Source: an uncultured Lachnospiraceae bacterium (GTDB taxonomy: Bacteria; Bacillota; Clostridia; Lachnospirales; Lachnospiraceae). Taken from it: a stretch of 12,503 bases of DNA. The translations under genes and the position numbers were made by a program. The notes under the pieces were generated by a model. It was not told the origin of the DNA. It saw only the letters and a list, made by a program, of their open reading frames with translations, and made no database searches. The stretch is from NCBI GenBank assembly GCA_910585205.1, contig CAJUCC010000011.1:1-12503 (forward strand). The letters run 5' to 3'. Positions 1-7,346 of this stretch are shown piece by piece. Within the stretch, counting starts at the first letter, position 1. Each line of letters begins with the position of its first letter.

Positions 1-318
1 CACCGGCGTCAGATCCGGCGTATGGTCGGGATTGACCGGCGTAGGCACTGCCACAATATGAAATTTTGCCTCTTTCAGCCTGCTCTCGTCGCATGTAAAT
101 TCCACACCGCACGCCGCAATCGCCTCATCTCCGACCTCCCGCGTCGGATCGACGCCGCTCTGATACTGTGCAATCTTATGCTCGTTCAGATCAAACCCGA
201 TCACGTCGATCTTTCTGGAAAATGCAACCGCAATCGGCATCCCCACATATCCCAGACCTACCAGCGACAATTTCTCCTGTCTGCTTACCAGCTTTTCATA
301 TAAACCCGTTTCTGTCAT
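1..318 (-). CDS. UDP-N-acetylhexosamine 6-dehydrogenase (WbpO/TviB/CapL-like), N-terminal part, cut by the window edge
   Basis: Seen: the first 106 residues of a nucleotide-sugar dehydrogenase, with the 3' part outside the window. The NAD-binding glycine motif GLGYVG is at residues 21-26, on a first beta strand (KLSLV), and the acidic end of the second strand is at IGFDLNE (40-46). VPTPVN followed by PDLTPV (91-106) is the signature of the WbpO/TviB/CapL branch. Known: this family oxidises C6 of UDP-GlcNAc or UDP-GalNAc with two NAD+, giving a UDP-HexNAc uronic acid for acidic capsules or O-chains. The ATG shares an ATGA with the stop of the upstream glycosyltransferase, so translation is probably coupled; a GGAGG lies about 9 nt upstream of it. 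The UDP-sugar-binding and catalytic Cys regions are not visible, so GlcNAc versus GalNAc specificity cannot be judged. Confidence 0.9.
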   Translation of the reverse strand, partial: MTETGLYEKLVSRQEKLSLVGLGYVGMPIAVAFSRKIDVIGFDLNEHKIAQYQSGVDPTREVGDEAIAACGVEFTCDESRLKEAKFHIVAVPTPVNPDHTPDLTPV

Positions 319-1439
319 TTCCGTTTGCCTCCGTTCGTATTTTCTGTCATCGTTGCAATCGCGTCCAGATAACGCCGGACAACGATATTCCTGTCAAACC
401 GTTCTTCCATATAGGCCCGTCCGGCCTCGCCCATCTTTTTTCTCTCCTCCGGCGGGAGACTTAAAAACAATTCAATCTTCGCGGTCAGATCCCCGCTGTC
501 CCGCTCCCGGACGAGAAAGCCGCTCTCTCCGTCCCGCACCGTCTCCCGGCAGCCCGGCCGGTCGGTCGTAATCACGGCCCGCCCGCACGCCGCGCCTTCC
601 AGACAGACGTTGGACATCCCTTCCGGATACCAAGACGGATGTACGATACACTGACTCTGCCGGATATAGGGAATCACATCCTCCACACTGCCGGCAAAGG
701 CGATCACCCCTTCCCGCTGCAGCCGTTCGAACCGCTCCCGCCCGGTGTAATCGTCTTCCAGAAATCCCAGAATGCGAAACGCCGTCTGCGGATGCCGCCT
801 GCGGATTGTCTCCGCGGCGTCCAGATATTCTTCAATGCCCTTTTCCTTCATGATACGGGAGATAAACAAAAATCCCACCGTACCGTCCTCCGGAAAATCC
901 TGGCACGTAAAATGCTGCAGGTTCACGCCGGAACCCGGAAGCATCGTGTGTCTGCCCGGTGCAATGCCCATACCGGAGAATATTGTTTCATTGGCTTCAT
1001 TCTGAAAAAATACGACAGCCGCCCGTTTCATGGCCGCGCGGTACAGCCGCCTCGTCAACTGCTGCAACAGGCCGCCACCTTCCACCGCCGTGCCCAGCCC
1101 TGTGATGGTCGGCATATACGGGATCCGCCTTCTGCCGCATAAAAATCCCATATAAATATTCGGCTTTATCGTATACGTCAATACCACATCGGGGGTAACG
1201 CTGTCCAGTATCCGGCCATAGCGCCGGAGCAGCGAAAGCTCCTGCAGGGGATTGGTGCCCCGCCGGTTCAGCGCCGTATCGTGAAAGCGACATCCCATCG
1301 CCCGCAGCCGTTCCACATACGCCCCGTCCGGGACCGCGATATGCACTGCATATCCCGCTTCTGTCAGCGCTTCCAGCAATTCCCTGCGGAAATTATACAA
1401 CCCCTCGTCAAAATTAATCGCAATCAGTACTGTTTTCAT
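315..1439 (-). CDS. Family 4 glycosyltransferase, CapM/PglA-like
   Basis: A cytoplasmic GT-B retaining glycosyltransferase of 374 residues, the usual length for the CapM/PglA group. The N-terminal acceptor domain starts with NFRRELLEAL (residues 16-25) and carries TYTIKPN (88-94), typical of this group. The C-terminal GT4 nucleotide-sugar domain opens with FISRIMKEKGI (192-202) and has the EX7E motif as E273 and E281 in the PEGMSNVCLEG stretch. Known: PglA adds GalNAc to undecaprenyl-PP-bacillosamine, and CapM relatives do similar second steps in capsule synthesis. Inferred: here it adds the second sugar to the lipid-linked amino sugar made by the PglC-like enzyme. Its ATG overlaps the stop of the ATP-grasp gene by 4 nt, and its own stop overlaps the dehydrogenase start by 4 nt. 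Donor sugar is unknown. Confidence 0.92.
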   Translation of the reverse strand: MKTVLIAINFDEGLYNFRRELLEALTEAGYAVHIAVPDGAYVERLRAMGCRFHDTALNRRGTNPLQELSLLRRYGRILDSVTPDVVLTYTIKPNIYMGFLCGRRRIPYMPTITGLGTAVEGGGLLQQLTRRLYRAAMKRAAVVFFQNEANETIFSGMGIAPGRHTMLPGSGVNLQHFTCQDFPEDGTVGFLFISRIMKEKGIEEYLDAAETIRRRHPQTAFRILGFLEDDYTGRERFERLQREGVIAFAGSVEDVIPYIRQSQCIVHPSWYPEGMSNVCLEGAACGRAVITTDRPGCRETVRDGESGFLVRERDSGDLTAKIELFLSLPPEERKKMGEAGRAYMEERFDRNIVVRRYLDAIATMTENTNGGKRK

Positions 1440-2419
1440 GCATCCGGCGAACCTTTCCGCAGCATAATCTCATTGTATTTCATCATAATCAACCCGTCTT
1501 CGTACTGCCCTGTGATTACGGTGTTTTCGTTTCCTTCCAGATTGTTTACGATCAGCGCCATATGGTCAACGCCGCATTCATACGCGTGCGGATAGCCGCC
1601 GCCGAACCGGGGATTGACTTCCGATATATAATATTCTCCCCCGATCTCGAAAATATCAATATCGATCTGTCCGCGCAGCCCCATTTCGTCGATAAAGCGC
1701 GTAATCAGCGCAAACAGCCTATCCTCCCGGAACGAGACGGCCTTATCGGTCTCTCCCGCCCGCATGACAAGCTTTTTTTTCGTAAAGACCGATACCGTCT
1801 TTCCGCTGTGCAGATCGATATAACAGTCGGCGCCGATCTCCTGTCCGTCCAGAAATTCCTGTATCATCATCTCATCCCCATGACTGACCAGAAGCCGCAC
1901 CGTTTCCTCGTCATAAGCCCTGGAGATGGCGATACTCGCACTGCCTTTCACGGGTTTCACAAAAACCGGCCACGAGAGCAGCCCCGCCCGCATATCCGCC
2001 AGAAACGCCTCCACATCCAGATAAGAACGGGCGCAGCGATAACCGTGCGCCGTCAGCCATTGATACATTTCCCATTTATTCAATGTCTGTTCGCACAGCT
2101 CATACGAGGAACCGATCACCGTTACCCCCATCGCCTGAAAATCTGCCGCATGCAGCGCAAGTAACGAAAGTTCCGGGTCAATCAGCGAGAGAATCCCCGT
2201 CACCGCTTCCTTTCTGCAAATATCGTACAGCACTTCCATATAGCCCGCTTCCGTAATCCGCGGCACAAGATAATGCGCATCCGCCTCATACAGCGCCGGC
2301 GCGTTCGGGCTGCAGTCGGTTGCAACCACCTTTCCTCTGCCCGCCAACGCCTTTTTAAAATATTGTACGACTTTATTCCTCGTGCCACAGCTCGCAATCA
2401 ATATCGTTATCTCTCTCAT
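1436..2419 (-). CDS. ATP-grasp ligase (CarB/PylC-like), putative acyl or aminoacyl ligase of the sugar pathway
   Basis: A 327-residue stand-alone ATP-grasp enzyme. Residues 1-110 form a pre-grasp Rossmann-like domain (ITILIASCGTRNK at 4-16, SLIDPELSLLA at 78-88). The ATP-binding lysine is probably K155 in FVKPVKGSAS. QEFLDGQEIGAD (187-198) is the second nucleotide-binding segment. Metal ligands are expected at D255, E267 and N269 in QIDIDIF and ISEVNPRFGGG. Known: the family joins a carboxylate, activated as acyl phosphate, to an amine or other nucleophile. Inferred: since no PglD acetyltransferase is present, it may acylate the 4-amino sugar; substrates are unproven. The start at 2419 is chosen because the family begins at this beta strand and an AGAGGA lies 5 nt upstream. 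An upstream start at 2542 would add 41 residues without family character. It overlaps the decarboxylase gene by 47 nt. An A8 run (1773-1780) lies inside. Confidence 0.87.
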   Translation of the reverse strand: MREITILIASCGTRNKVVQYFKKALAGRGKVVATDCSPNAPALYEADAHYLVPRITEAGYMEVLYDICRKEAVTGILSLIDPELSLLALHAADFQAMGVTVIGSSYELCEQTLNKWEMYQWLTAHGYRCARSYLDVEAFLADMRAGLLSWPVFVKPVKGSASIAISRAYDEETVRLLVSHGDEMMIQEFLDGQEIGADCYIDLHSGKTVSVFTKKKLVMRAGETDKAVSFREDRLFALITRFIDEMGLRGQIDIDIFEIGGEYYISEVNPRFGGGYPHAYECGVDHMALIVNNLEGNENTVITGQYEDGLIMMKYNEIMLRKGSPDA

Positions 2420-3677
2420 ATCCGTCCTCTGTCCTGTTTCCATCCGGCCGTTTCCCTGTATTTCCCGGCAGGGATTTCGCCACATATTCTTCCGGGCCCC
2501 AGTGTTCCCTGACACATGTATATGCGCCGTCTTCCTCCGCATAGACCGCCGGGAAATAACGGATAAACAGCGGCGTCAGGCACATCGTATAACCGCCCAC
2601 TTTCTGATAGACAATCCGGTCCCCCGGCCGGAGCTGCGCCCGGTCTTCCATCACAAACAGCCGGTCGTTTTCCATGCAGGTAAATCCGCAGATCACCTGC
2701 TTTTCCATCGGTGCGCGCTCCGACGGGCATACGCCGGCTCCGGCATCGTCCGTCCATGCAGGCGTCCCGCCGTACCAGACCTTGTGAAAGTATGATCGTT
2801 TCCCATGCAGCGGATCAATGTCACACCGGCTGCCGTCCGTAACGACGAAACGACCGGCGTGCGTATCCTTACAGTCCACAACCGTACTGATATATTCGAC
2901 CGGCGGTGTAATCAGCGAAGTGCCCGGCTCCACAATCAGCATTGTCTGTTCCGGTGTAAATCCCGCCAGCAGTTCCTCCCGTATCGCCTTCATATAATCC
3001 GGAAACTTCGGCTTGTTATCCATCCCGCCGAAATAGCCGCCGCCGATGTCCACATATGACAGGCTGCGATGATATTCCCGGCTGATCTGCACGGCTTTGC
3101 GGGCCTGCGCCCGGTATATGTTCACGCTGCGCGTCTTTGAACTGGTATGCAGATGCAAGCCGGACAGTTTCACGCCCATCCTGTCAAGCCGCTCCATGGC
3201 ATCCCGCAGTTCCCCCGTCTCATACGAAAATCCGAACCGGCCGCCGTCCTGCCCTGCCGATGTCTCCCCGGGACAGTCGGCCTCCAGATCAAAATTCACC
3301 CGCAGCCCGACCGTCACATCCCGCAGACCCGATTCCTCCAGCCAGTCCAGTTCCCGCTCCGCGTCCAGATTGACGATAGCGCCGTTTCGCAGCGCATGGA
3401 GAAATGTACGCTTTCCCTTTACCGGGCCGTTATATATGATCTTTGAAAATCCCAGATATACGGCGAGGTCATACTCGTCTTCCGAGACGACTTCCGCACA
3501 CAGACCGGCCTCTTTTATCCGCAGCAGCGCCCACGGCAGAGCATTGGTCTTAAACGAATACCCGGCTGTGTAATGATTCCAGTTTTGCTCCAACGCCTGC
3601 CGTAAAAGCAGAATGCCCGCATCCAGCTCCTTTTTATGGATGACATAGCAGGGCGTCTGCAGTTCGTTCCAGTTCAT
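2373..3677 (-). CDS. Fold-type III PLP-dependent decarboxylase-like enzyme (DapDC/ODC superfamily)
   Basis: Residues here count from an alternative ATG at 3686; the chosen start is Met4. Seen: PLP lysine K46 in GYSFKTN, then an alanine-racemase-type TIM barrel with HLHTSS (178-183, in place of the HIGS of DapDC), the phosphate-binding DIGGGY (213-218), and EPGT (253-256) where relatives have EPGR. The C-terminal beta domain has C337xxxD341 in GFTCMEND and the active-site tyrosine Y366 in VGGYTM. Known: these motifs are shared by diaminopimelate, ornithine and carboxynorspermidine decarboxylases, with Cys-Asp and Tyr supplied across the dimer. The substrate cannot be read from sequence. The setting between the PglC-like and ATP-grasp genes suggests it makes a building block for the sugar, not lysine for the cell. 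The tail after about residue 402 is hydrophilic and its end overlaps the next gene. AGAGG sits 9 nt before 3677 but abuts 3686, hence the start. Confidence 0.88.
   Translation of the reverse strand: MNWNELQTPCYVIHKKELDAGILLLRQALEQNWNHYTAGYSFKTNALPWALLRIKEAGLCAEVVSEDEYDLAVYLGFSKIIYNGPVKGKRTFLHALRNGAIVNLDAERELDWLEESGLRDVTVGLRVNFDLEADCPGETSAGQDGGRFGFSYETGELRDAMERLDRMGVKLSGLHLHTSSKTRSVNIYRAQARKAVQISREYHRSLSYVDIGGGYFGGMDNKPKFPDYMKAIREELLAGFTPEQTMLIVEPGTSLITPPVEYISTVVDCKDTHAGRFVVTDGSRCDIDPLHGKRSYFHKVWYGGTPAWTDDAGAGVCPSERAPMEKQVICGFTCMENDRLFVMEDRAQLRPGDRIVYQKVGGYTMCLTPLFIRYFPAVYAEEDGAYTCVREHWGPEEYVAKSLPGNTGKRPDGNRTEDGYERDNDIDCELWHEE
2425..2430 (-). promoter_or_regulatory. Ribosome binding site deciding the ATP-grasp start
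   Basis: AGAGGA on the minus strand, 5 nt before the ATG at 2419. It lies inside the end of the decarboxylase reading frame and supports the short ATP-grasp product over the longer open frame. Confidence 0.6.
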
Positions 3678-3686
3678 TCCATCCAT

Positions 3687-3691
3687 CCTCT
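3687..3691 (-). promoter_or_regulatory. Ribosome binding site deciding the decarboxylase start
   Basis: AGAGG on the minus strand, overlapping the stop codon of the PglC-like gene. It touches the ATG at 3686 directly, too close for use, but lies 9 nt from the in-frame ATG at 3677. Confidence 0.5.
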
Positions 3692-4307
3692 AACGCAGCT
3701 TTTCCCGCTCATCCCACAGATACCCTTCCACGGAATCGGTCTCCACTGCCACATCTTCCTCTTTTAATACAACCATAACGGTTTTCCACAGAATCTTCAG
3801 ATCTGTCAGAAACGACAAGTGTTCCACATATTCCACGTCCTTTTCCAGACGCGCGTCCCAGGCGATAAAGTTCCGGCCGCTGACCTGCGCCAGTCCCGTC
3901 AGCCCCGGCCGCACCGTATGCCGCAGCCGCTCCCGCTCCGTATAATACGGCAGGTACCCCGTCAGCAGCGGTCTGGGACCGATAATACTCATATCTCCGC
4001 GGAAAATATTCCACAGCTCCGGCAGCTCATCCAGACTCGTCTTGCGCAGAAAGGAACCAAACCCCGTCAGCCGTTCGCTGTCGGGCAGCAATTCCCCGCC
4101 GGCATCCCGCGCATCCGTCATTGTGCGAAACTTACGGAGCGTAAAGATCCGCTCGCCAAATCCCGGCCGTTCCTGATGAAAGATAACCGGACTGCCGAGT
4201 TTGATCCGCACAAGCAACGCCACAACCACAAAGACCGGACTCAGCAAAAGCAATGCCATACCCGACAGGATAATGTCCAGCCCCCGTTTTACAACCGTTC
4301 GATACAT
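3690..4307 (-). CDS. Initiating phosphoglycosyl transferase, small monotopic PglC-like sugar transferase
   Basis: A 205-residue bacterial sugar transferase that moves a phospho-sugar from its UDP form to undecaprenyl phosphate at the inner membrane face, starting repeat-unit assembly. Seen, counting from the ATG at 4307: K7-R8 and D11, a hydrophobic re-entrant helix broken at S23-P24, KFRTM (59-63), the catalytic pair D93-E94 in SLDELPEL, IIGPRPLL (108-115) and RPGLTGLAQVSGRN (133-146). Known: Campylobacter concisus PglC has S23-P24 and D93-E94 at the same numbers, and uses UDP-diNAc-bacillosamine. That match supports the ATG at 4307 over the in-frame TTG at 4322. It lacks the large WbaP-type N-terminal membrane domain. 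It follows the aminotransferase stop by 4 nt. Likely substrate is the UDP-4-amino sugar, or an acylated form of it. Confidence 0.93.
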   Translation of the reverse strand: MYRTVVKRGLDIILSGMALLLLSPVFVVVALLVRIKLGSPVIFHQERPGFGERIFTLRKFRTMTDARDAGGELLPDSERLTGFGSFLRKTSLDELPELWNIFRGDMSIIGPRPLLTGYLPYYTERERLRHTVRPGLTGLAQVSGRNFIAWDARLEKDVEYVEHLSFLTDLKILWKTVMVVLKEEDVAVETDSVEGYLWDEREKLR

Positions 4308-4311
4308 AACA

Positions 4312-5442
4312 CTACTTCCCAAATACTTTCCTTATAATCCCAATAATCAGATCCATATCGTCTTTCGTATTCTTAATATCACTCGGCAGGCACAGCCCCC
4401 GGGTAAATATATCCTCACTCACGCTTCCGCTCTCCGTATGCGCGAAAAAGTCACAGCCGGCAAACACAGGCTGCATGTGCATCGGTTTCCAGATCGGCCT
4501 TGATTCGATATTCTCCGCCGCCAGCGCATCCATAACCGCTTCCGGCCCTACCCCGCAGCCAGGCGCAATGGTCATACAGGACAGCCAGTTATTGGCCTCT
4601 CCTTCCGGATTCATAGGGTTCATGGCAATCTCCGGTATATCGGCGAACGCCTGCCGGTACGTATGATAGATTTCCTGTTTCTGTCTGCGGTGCAGATCGA
4701 GGGATTTTAACTGCCCTCTGCCGATTCCCGCGTCCACATTGCTCATACGGTAATTATACCCGATCTCGGAATGCTGGTAATGTCTGGCCGGATCTCTGGC
4801 CTGTGTCGCCAGAAAGCGCGCCTTGTCAATCGCATCCCTGTCATCCGAGACAAGCATCCCGCCGCCAGATGTCGTAATAATCTTATTGCCGTTAAACGAA
4901 AAAATTCCAAAGGCGCCGAACGTTCCCGTCTGTTTTCCCTTATATGTGGCGGAGAGCGACTCTGCCGCATCTTCGATCACGGGAACGCCCGCCTCCCCGC
5001 AGACCGCCATGATCTCATCCAGCTTTGCCGGCGTACCGTAAAGATGGACACAGACCACTGCCTTGGCCTGCGGATACGCTTTCAATGCCCGCCGCAGCGC
5101 CTGCGGAGACATATTCCAGGTATCCGGTTCCGCATCGATAAAGACCGGTGTGCCGCCCTCATAGCGGATCGGATTACAGCTTGCGGAAAAAGTCAGATCG
5201 GAACAGAGCACCACATCACCCCGCCCAACGCCCAAAAGCTTCACCGCCAGATGGATGGCCGCCGTCCCCGCGCTCAGCGCCGCCGTATATTTCGCTCCCG
5301 TATAAGCCGCAACTTCCTGCTCGAAGGCATTGACATGCGGTCCCACCGGGGCAATCCAGTTCGTGTCAAACGCCTCCTGCACATATTTCTGTTCCCATTC
5401 GTGCATGGTCGGCGAAGCCAGCCAAATCTTTTTCCGTTCCAT
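4312..5442 (-). CDS. DegT/DnrJ/EryC1/StrS-family UDP-4-keto-sugar aminotransferase (PglE/EpsN-like)
   Basis: A 376-residue fold-type I PLP enzyme of normal length. It begins with the strand IWLASPTMHEWE and FDTNWIAPVGPHV (25-37), very like EpsN and PglE. S57AGTAA binds the PLP phosphate region, D158 in VIEDAAES contacts the pyridine nitrogen, and K187 in FNGNKIITTSGGG is the Schiff-base lysine. GYNYRMSN (228-235) is the substrate-side motif. Known: PglE uses glutamate to aminate UDP-2-acetamido-4-keto-2,4,6-trideoxyhexose at C4. It lies 4 nt behind the PglF-like dehydratase that should supply that ketosugar. AGGAGG lies 9 nt before the ATG, with the upstream stop codon in the spacer. Whether the new amine is equatorial (bacillosamine) or axial (AATGal type) cannot be told. 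Confidence 0.93.
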   Translation of the reverse strand: MERKKIWLASPTMHEWEQKYVQEAFDTNWIAPVGPHVNAFEQEVAAYTGAKYTAALSAGTAAIHLAVKLLGVGRGDVVLCSDLTFSASCNPIRYEGGTPVFIDAEPDTWNMSPQALRRALKAYPQAKAVVCVHLYGTPAKLDEIMAVCGEAGVPVIEDAAESLSATYKGKQTGTFGAFGIFSFNGNKIITTSGGGMLVSDDRDAIDKARFLATQARDPARHYQHSEIGYNYRMSNVDAGIGRGQLKSLDLHRRQKQEIYHTYRQAFADIPEIAMNPMNPEGEANNWLSCMTIAPGCGVGPEAVMDALAAENIESRPIWKPMHMQPVFAGCDFFAHTESGSVSEDIFTRGLCLPSDIKNTKDDMDLIIGIIRKVFGK

Positions 5443-5446
5443 TTTC

Positions 5447-7330
5447 CTACTCCTCCTGCCGTTTCACGCCCGCCGTATCTGCCTGCGGCGTATAGGTGGG
5501 AACGATCTCCTGCAACAGTTCCCGCACCGTCGTTGTTTCACTTTCCACTGCCGATTTCAGATCTTTTAGCTGGACAAAGAACCTGCGCTCGTCAAACTCG
5601 ATCGGCTTTCCGATATGAATCAGCTTATTCTCTGTCTCCTTCATGCCCTCTTCGTGCATCAGCAGCTCTTCATACAGTTTTTCGCCGGGCCGCAGTCCCG
5701 TAAACTCAATGCGAATATCGTCTTCCACCTTATACCCCGACAGCCGGATCAGATTCTTTGCCAGATCCAGTATTTTCACGGGTTCTCCCATATCCAGGAC
5801 AAAGATCTCCCCGCCCTTCGCATAGGCGCCCGCCTGTAAGACAAGGGAAACCGCCTCCGGTATCGTCATAAAGTAGCGGATAATATCGGGGTGGGTCACC
5901 GTTACCGGGCCGCCCGCCTCGATCTGTTTGCGAAACAGCGGAATCACACTGCCGTTGCTGCCGAGCACATTGCCGAAGCGAACGGCGACAAACTCCGTAT
6001 CATAATATTTATTAAACGTCTGTATAATCATCTCGCAGATGCGCTTGGTCGCCCCCATCACATTGGTCGGGTTGACCGCTTTGTCCGTGGAAATCATGAC
6101 GAACTTCCGCACTCCGTTCATCGCCGCCGCCTGCGCCGTCTTCCATGTGCCGAACACATTGTTTTTCACCGCCTCGTCCGGGCTGACCTCCATCAGCGGC
6201 ACATGCTTGTGCGCCGCCGCATGATATACGATAGCCGGCCGGTATGTCTCAAAAATGGAATTCATTCTGGCCGTATTGCGCACGGAGGCGATCAACACCG
6301 GCATATCCAGATCAGGATACCGGATCAGCAGTTCCTGTTGTATCTCATAGGCATTGTTCTCATAAATATCGACAATAATAAGCTGCCGTGGCTGATGGGA
6401 CGCAATCTGCCGGCACAGCTCGCTCCCGATGGAGCCGCCGCCGCCGGTAACGAGCACCGTCTGCCCCTTCACATAGCCGAGAATAGAGTCCAGATCCACC
6501 TTGATCGGGTCACGCCCGAGCAGATCTTCCACGTCCACGTCCCGCAGCTTGCTCACATCCACCTCGCCGTTGACGAGCTGATACATCCCTGGCAGTGTCC
6601 GCAGCTTACAGTTTGTCTGTCCCGCGATTTCCACGATCTCCTTGATCGTACGCCGGCCCGCGGAAGGAATGGCGATTATGATCTCGTCGATGCCGTACAG
6701 CGCCGCATTCTCCACGATCTTATCCCTGCCGCCCACGACTTTGATGCCCTGGATATACCGGCCCTGCTTCTGCGGATCGTCATCGATAATAATGCGGATC
6801 CGCATCGTGCTGAAATAACTGGAATTGATCTCTTTGATAATCGTATTTCCCGCATCGCCGGCGCCCACAATCATCACCGAAATGCTGTTATTTTTATTGT
6901 GCAGCCGCCGCCGTTTCTCCCGCGCAAAGCGATAGGCAAACCGGCTCATTATCGTCGCGCCCACGAGCAGAAATGCATTAAAGAAATAATAGCTTTTCGG
7001 CACGTCTCTGTCAAATAAAAGCAGCGTCACGCCCTGCAGCGCCGCACTGGCAAACGAAGCCACAATAATATTCTGCATCTCACTGACGCCCGCATACGCC
7101 CACAGGCTGTGATACAGCCGGAACCCGTAAAACAAAAAGAGGGTAAGCAGAATGCTGATCGGAAGATGCTCCCAGACGGCATTGATAAAATACCCGGGTA
7201 TCTCATCCAACTGAAACTCATATCGGAGCAACAGCGCCAGAAAGTTGCTGCAGCAGACCGCCGTTATATCATAGGCAAGCAGAAACGCCCGCCGCGTCAC
7301 CAGCTTATAATTCAATACCTTCTTTTTCAT
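5447..7330 (-). CDS. Membrane-anchored UDP-HexNAc 4,6-dehydratase (PglF/CapD-like, polysaccharide biosynthesis protein)
   Basis: A 627-residue protein of the long PglF/CapD/WbpM class. Four hydrophobic segments occupy about residues 12-34, 55-75, 86-106 and 114-131. A first Rossmann-like domain begins at MIVGAGDAGN (153-162). The catalytic SDR domain starts near residue 285 with TGGGGSIGSE (295-304). The active site has STDK (414-417) and M425xxxK429 in place of the usual YxxxK, the form seen in 4,6-dehydratases of this class. Later come RFGNVLGSNGS (451-461) and FTGLRPGEKLYEE (543-555). Known: PglF turns UDP-GlcNAc into UDP-2-acetamido-2,6-dideoxy-4-ketohexose using bound NAD+. Its product is the substrate of the next gene. 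The ATG at 7330 is chosen because of an AGAAGGG 5 nt upstream and its place just before the first membrane segment; a longer frame to 7411 would overlap the polymerase gene by 65 nt. Confidence 0.93.
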   Translation of the reverse strand: MKKKVLNYKLVTRRAFLLAYDITAVCCSNFLALLLRYEFQLDEIPGYFINAVWEHLPISILLTLFLFYGFRLYHSLWAYAGVSEMQNIIVASFASAALQGVTLLLFDRDVPKSYYFFNAFLLVGATIMSRFAYRFAREKRRRLHNKNNSISVMIVGAGDAGNTIIKEINSSYFSTMRIRIIIDDDPQKQGRYIQGIKVVGGRDKIVENAALYGIDEIIIAIPSAGRRTIKEIVEIAGQTNCKLRTLPGMYQLVNGEVDVSKLRDVDVEDLLGRDPIKVDLDSILGYVKGQTVLVTGGGGSIGSELCRQIASHQPRQLIIVDIYENNAYEIQQELLIRYPDLDMPVLIASVRNTARMNSIFETYRPAIVYHAAAHKHVPLMEVSPDEAVKNNVFGTWKTAQAAAMNGVRKFVMISTDKAVNPTNVMGATKRICEMIIQTFNKYYDTEFVAVRFGNVLGSNGSVIPLFRKQIEAGGPVTVTHPDIIRYFMTIPEAVSLVLQAGAYAKGGEIFVLDMGEPVKILDLAKNLIRLSGYKVEDDIRIEFTGLRPGEKLYEELLMHEEGMKETENKLIHIGKPIEFDERRFFVQLKDLKSAVESETTTVRELLQEIVPTYTPQADTAGVKRQEE

Positions 7331-7335
7331 AATGT

Positions 7336-7342
7336 CCCTTCT
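7336..7342 (-). promoter_or_regulatory. Ribosome binding site deciding the PglF-like start
   Basis: AGAAGGG on the minus strand with a 5-nt spacer to the ATG at 7330, inside the 16-nt gap after the polymerase stop codon. Confidence 0.6.
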
Positions 7343-7346
7343 TATT

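Noticed and set aside
22..303. Small plus-strand frame at the left edge
   Set aside because: The minus strand here encodes the dehydrogenase N-terminus with an intact GLGYVG motif, so the plus-strand frame is a shadow.
2420..2542. N-terminal extension of the ATP-grasp protein to 2542
   Set aside because: The 41 extra residues look random, overlap the decarboxylase gene by 170 nt, and the internal ATG at 2419 has a good ribosome binding site and a family-like start.
2373..3677. Naming the PLP enzyme lysA (diaminopimelate decarboxylase)
   Set aside because: The fold and catalytic residues fit the superfamily, but EPGT, HTSS and the glycan-operon setting argue against a plain lysine biosynthesis role.
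4308..4322. TTG start at 4322 for the PglC-like gene
   Set aside because: The ATG at 4307 brings S23-P24 and D93-E94 to the same numbers as in Campylobacter PglC. The TTG cannot be fully excluded, since AAGGAA lies a few bases before it.
4771..7018. Plus-strand open frames of 310 and 375 codons (4771-5703 and 5891-7018) and similar ones elsewhere, such as 9625-10593
   Set aside because: All lie opposite well-supported genes, have Arg/His/Pro-rich products and show no recognisable fold or ribosome binding site.
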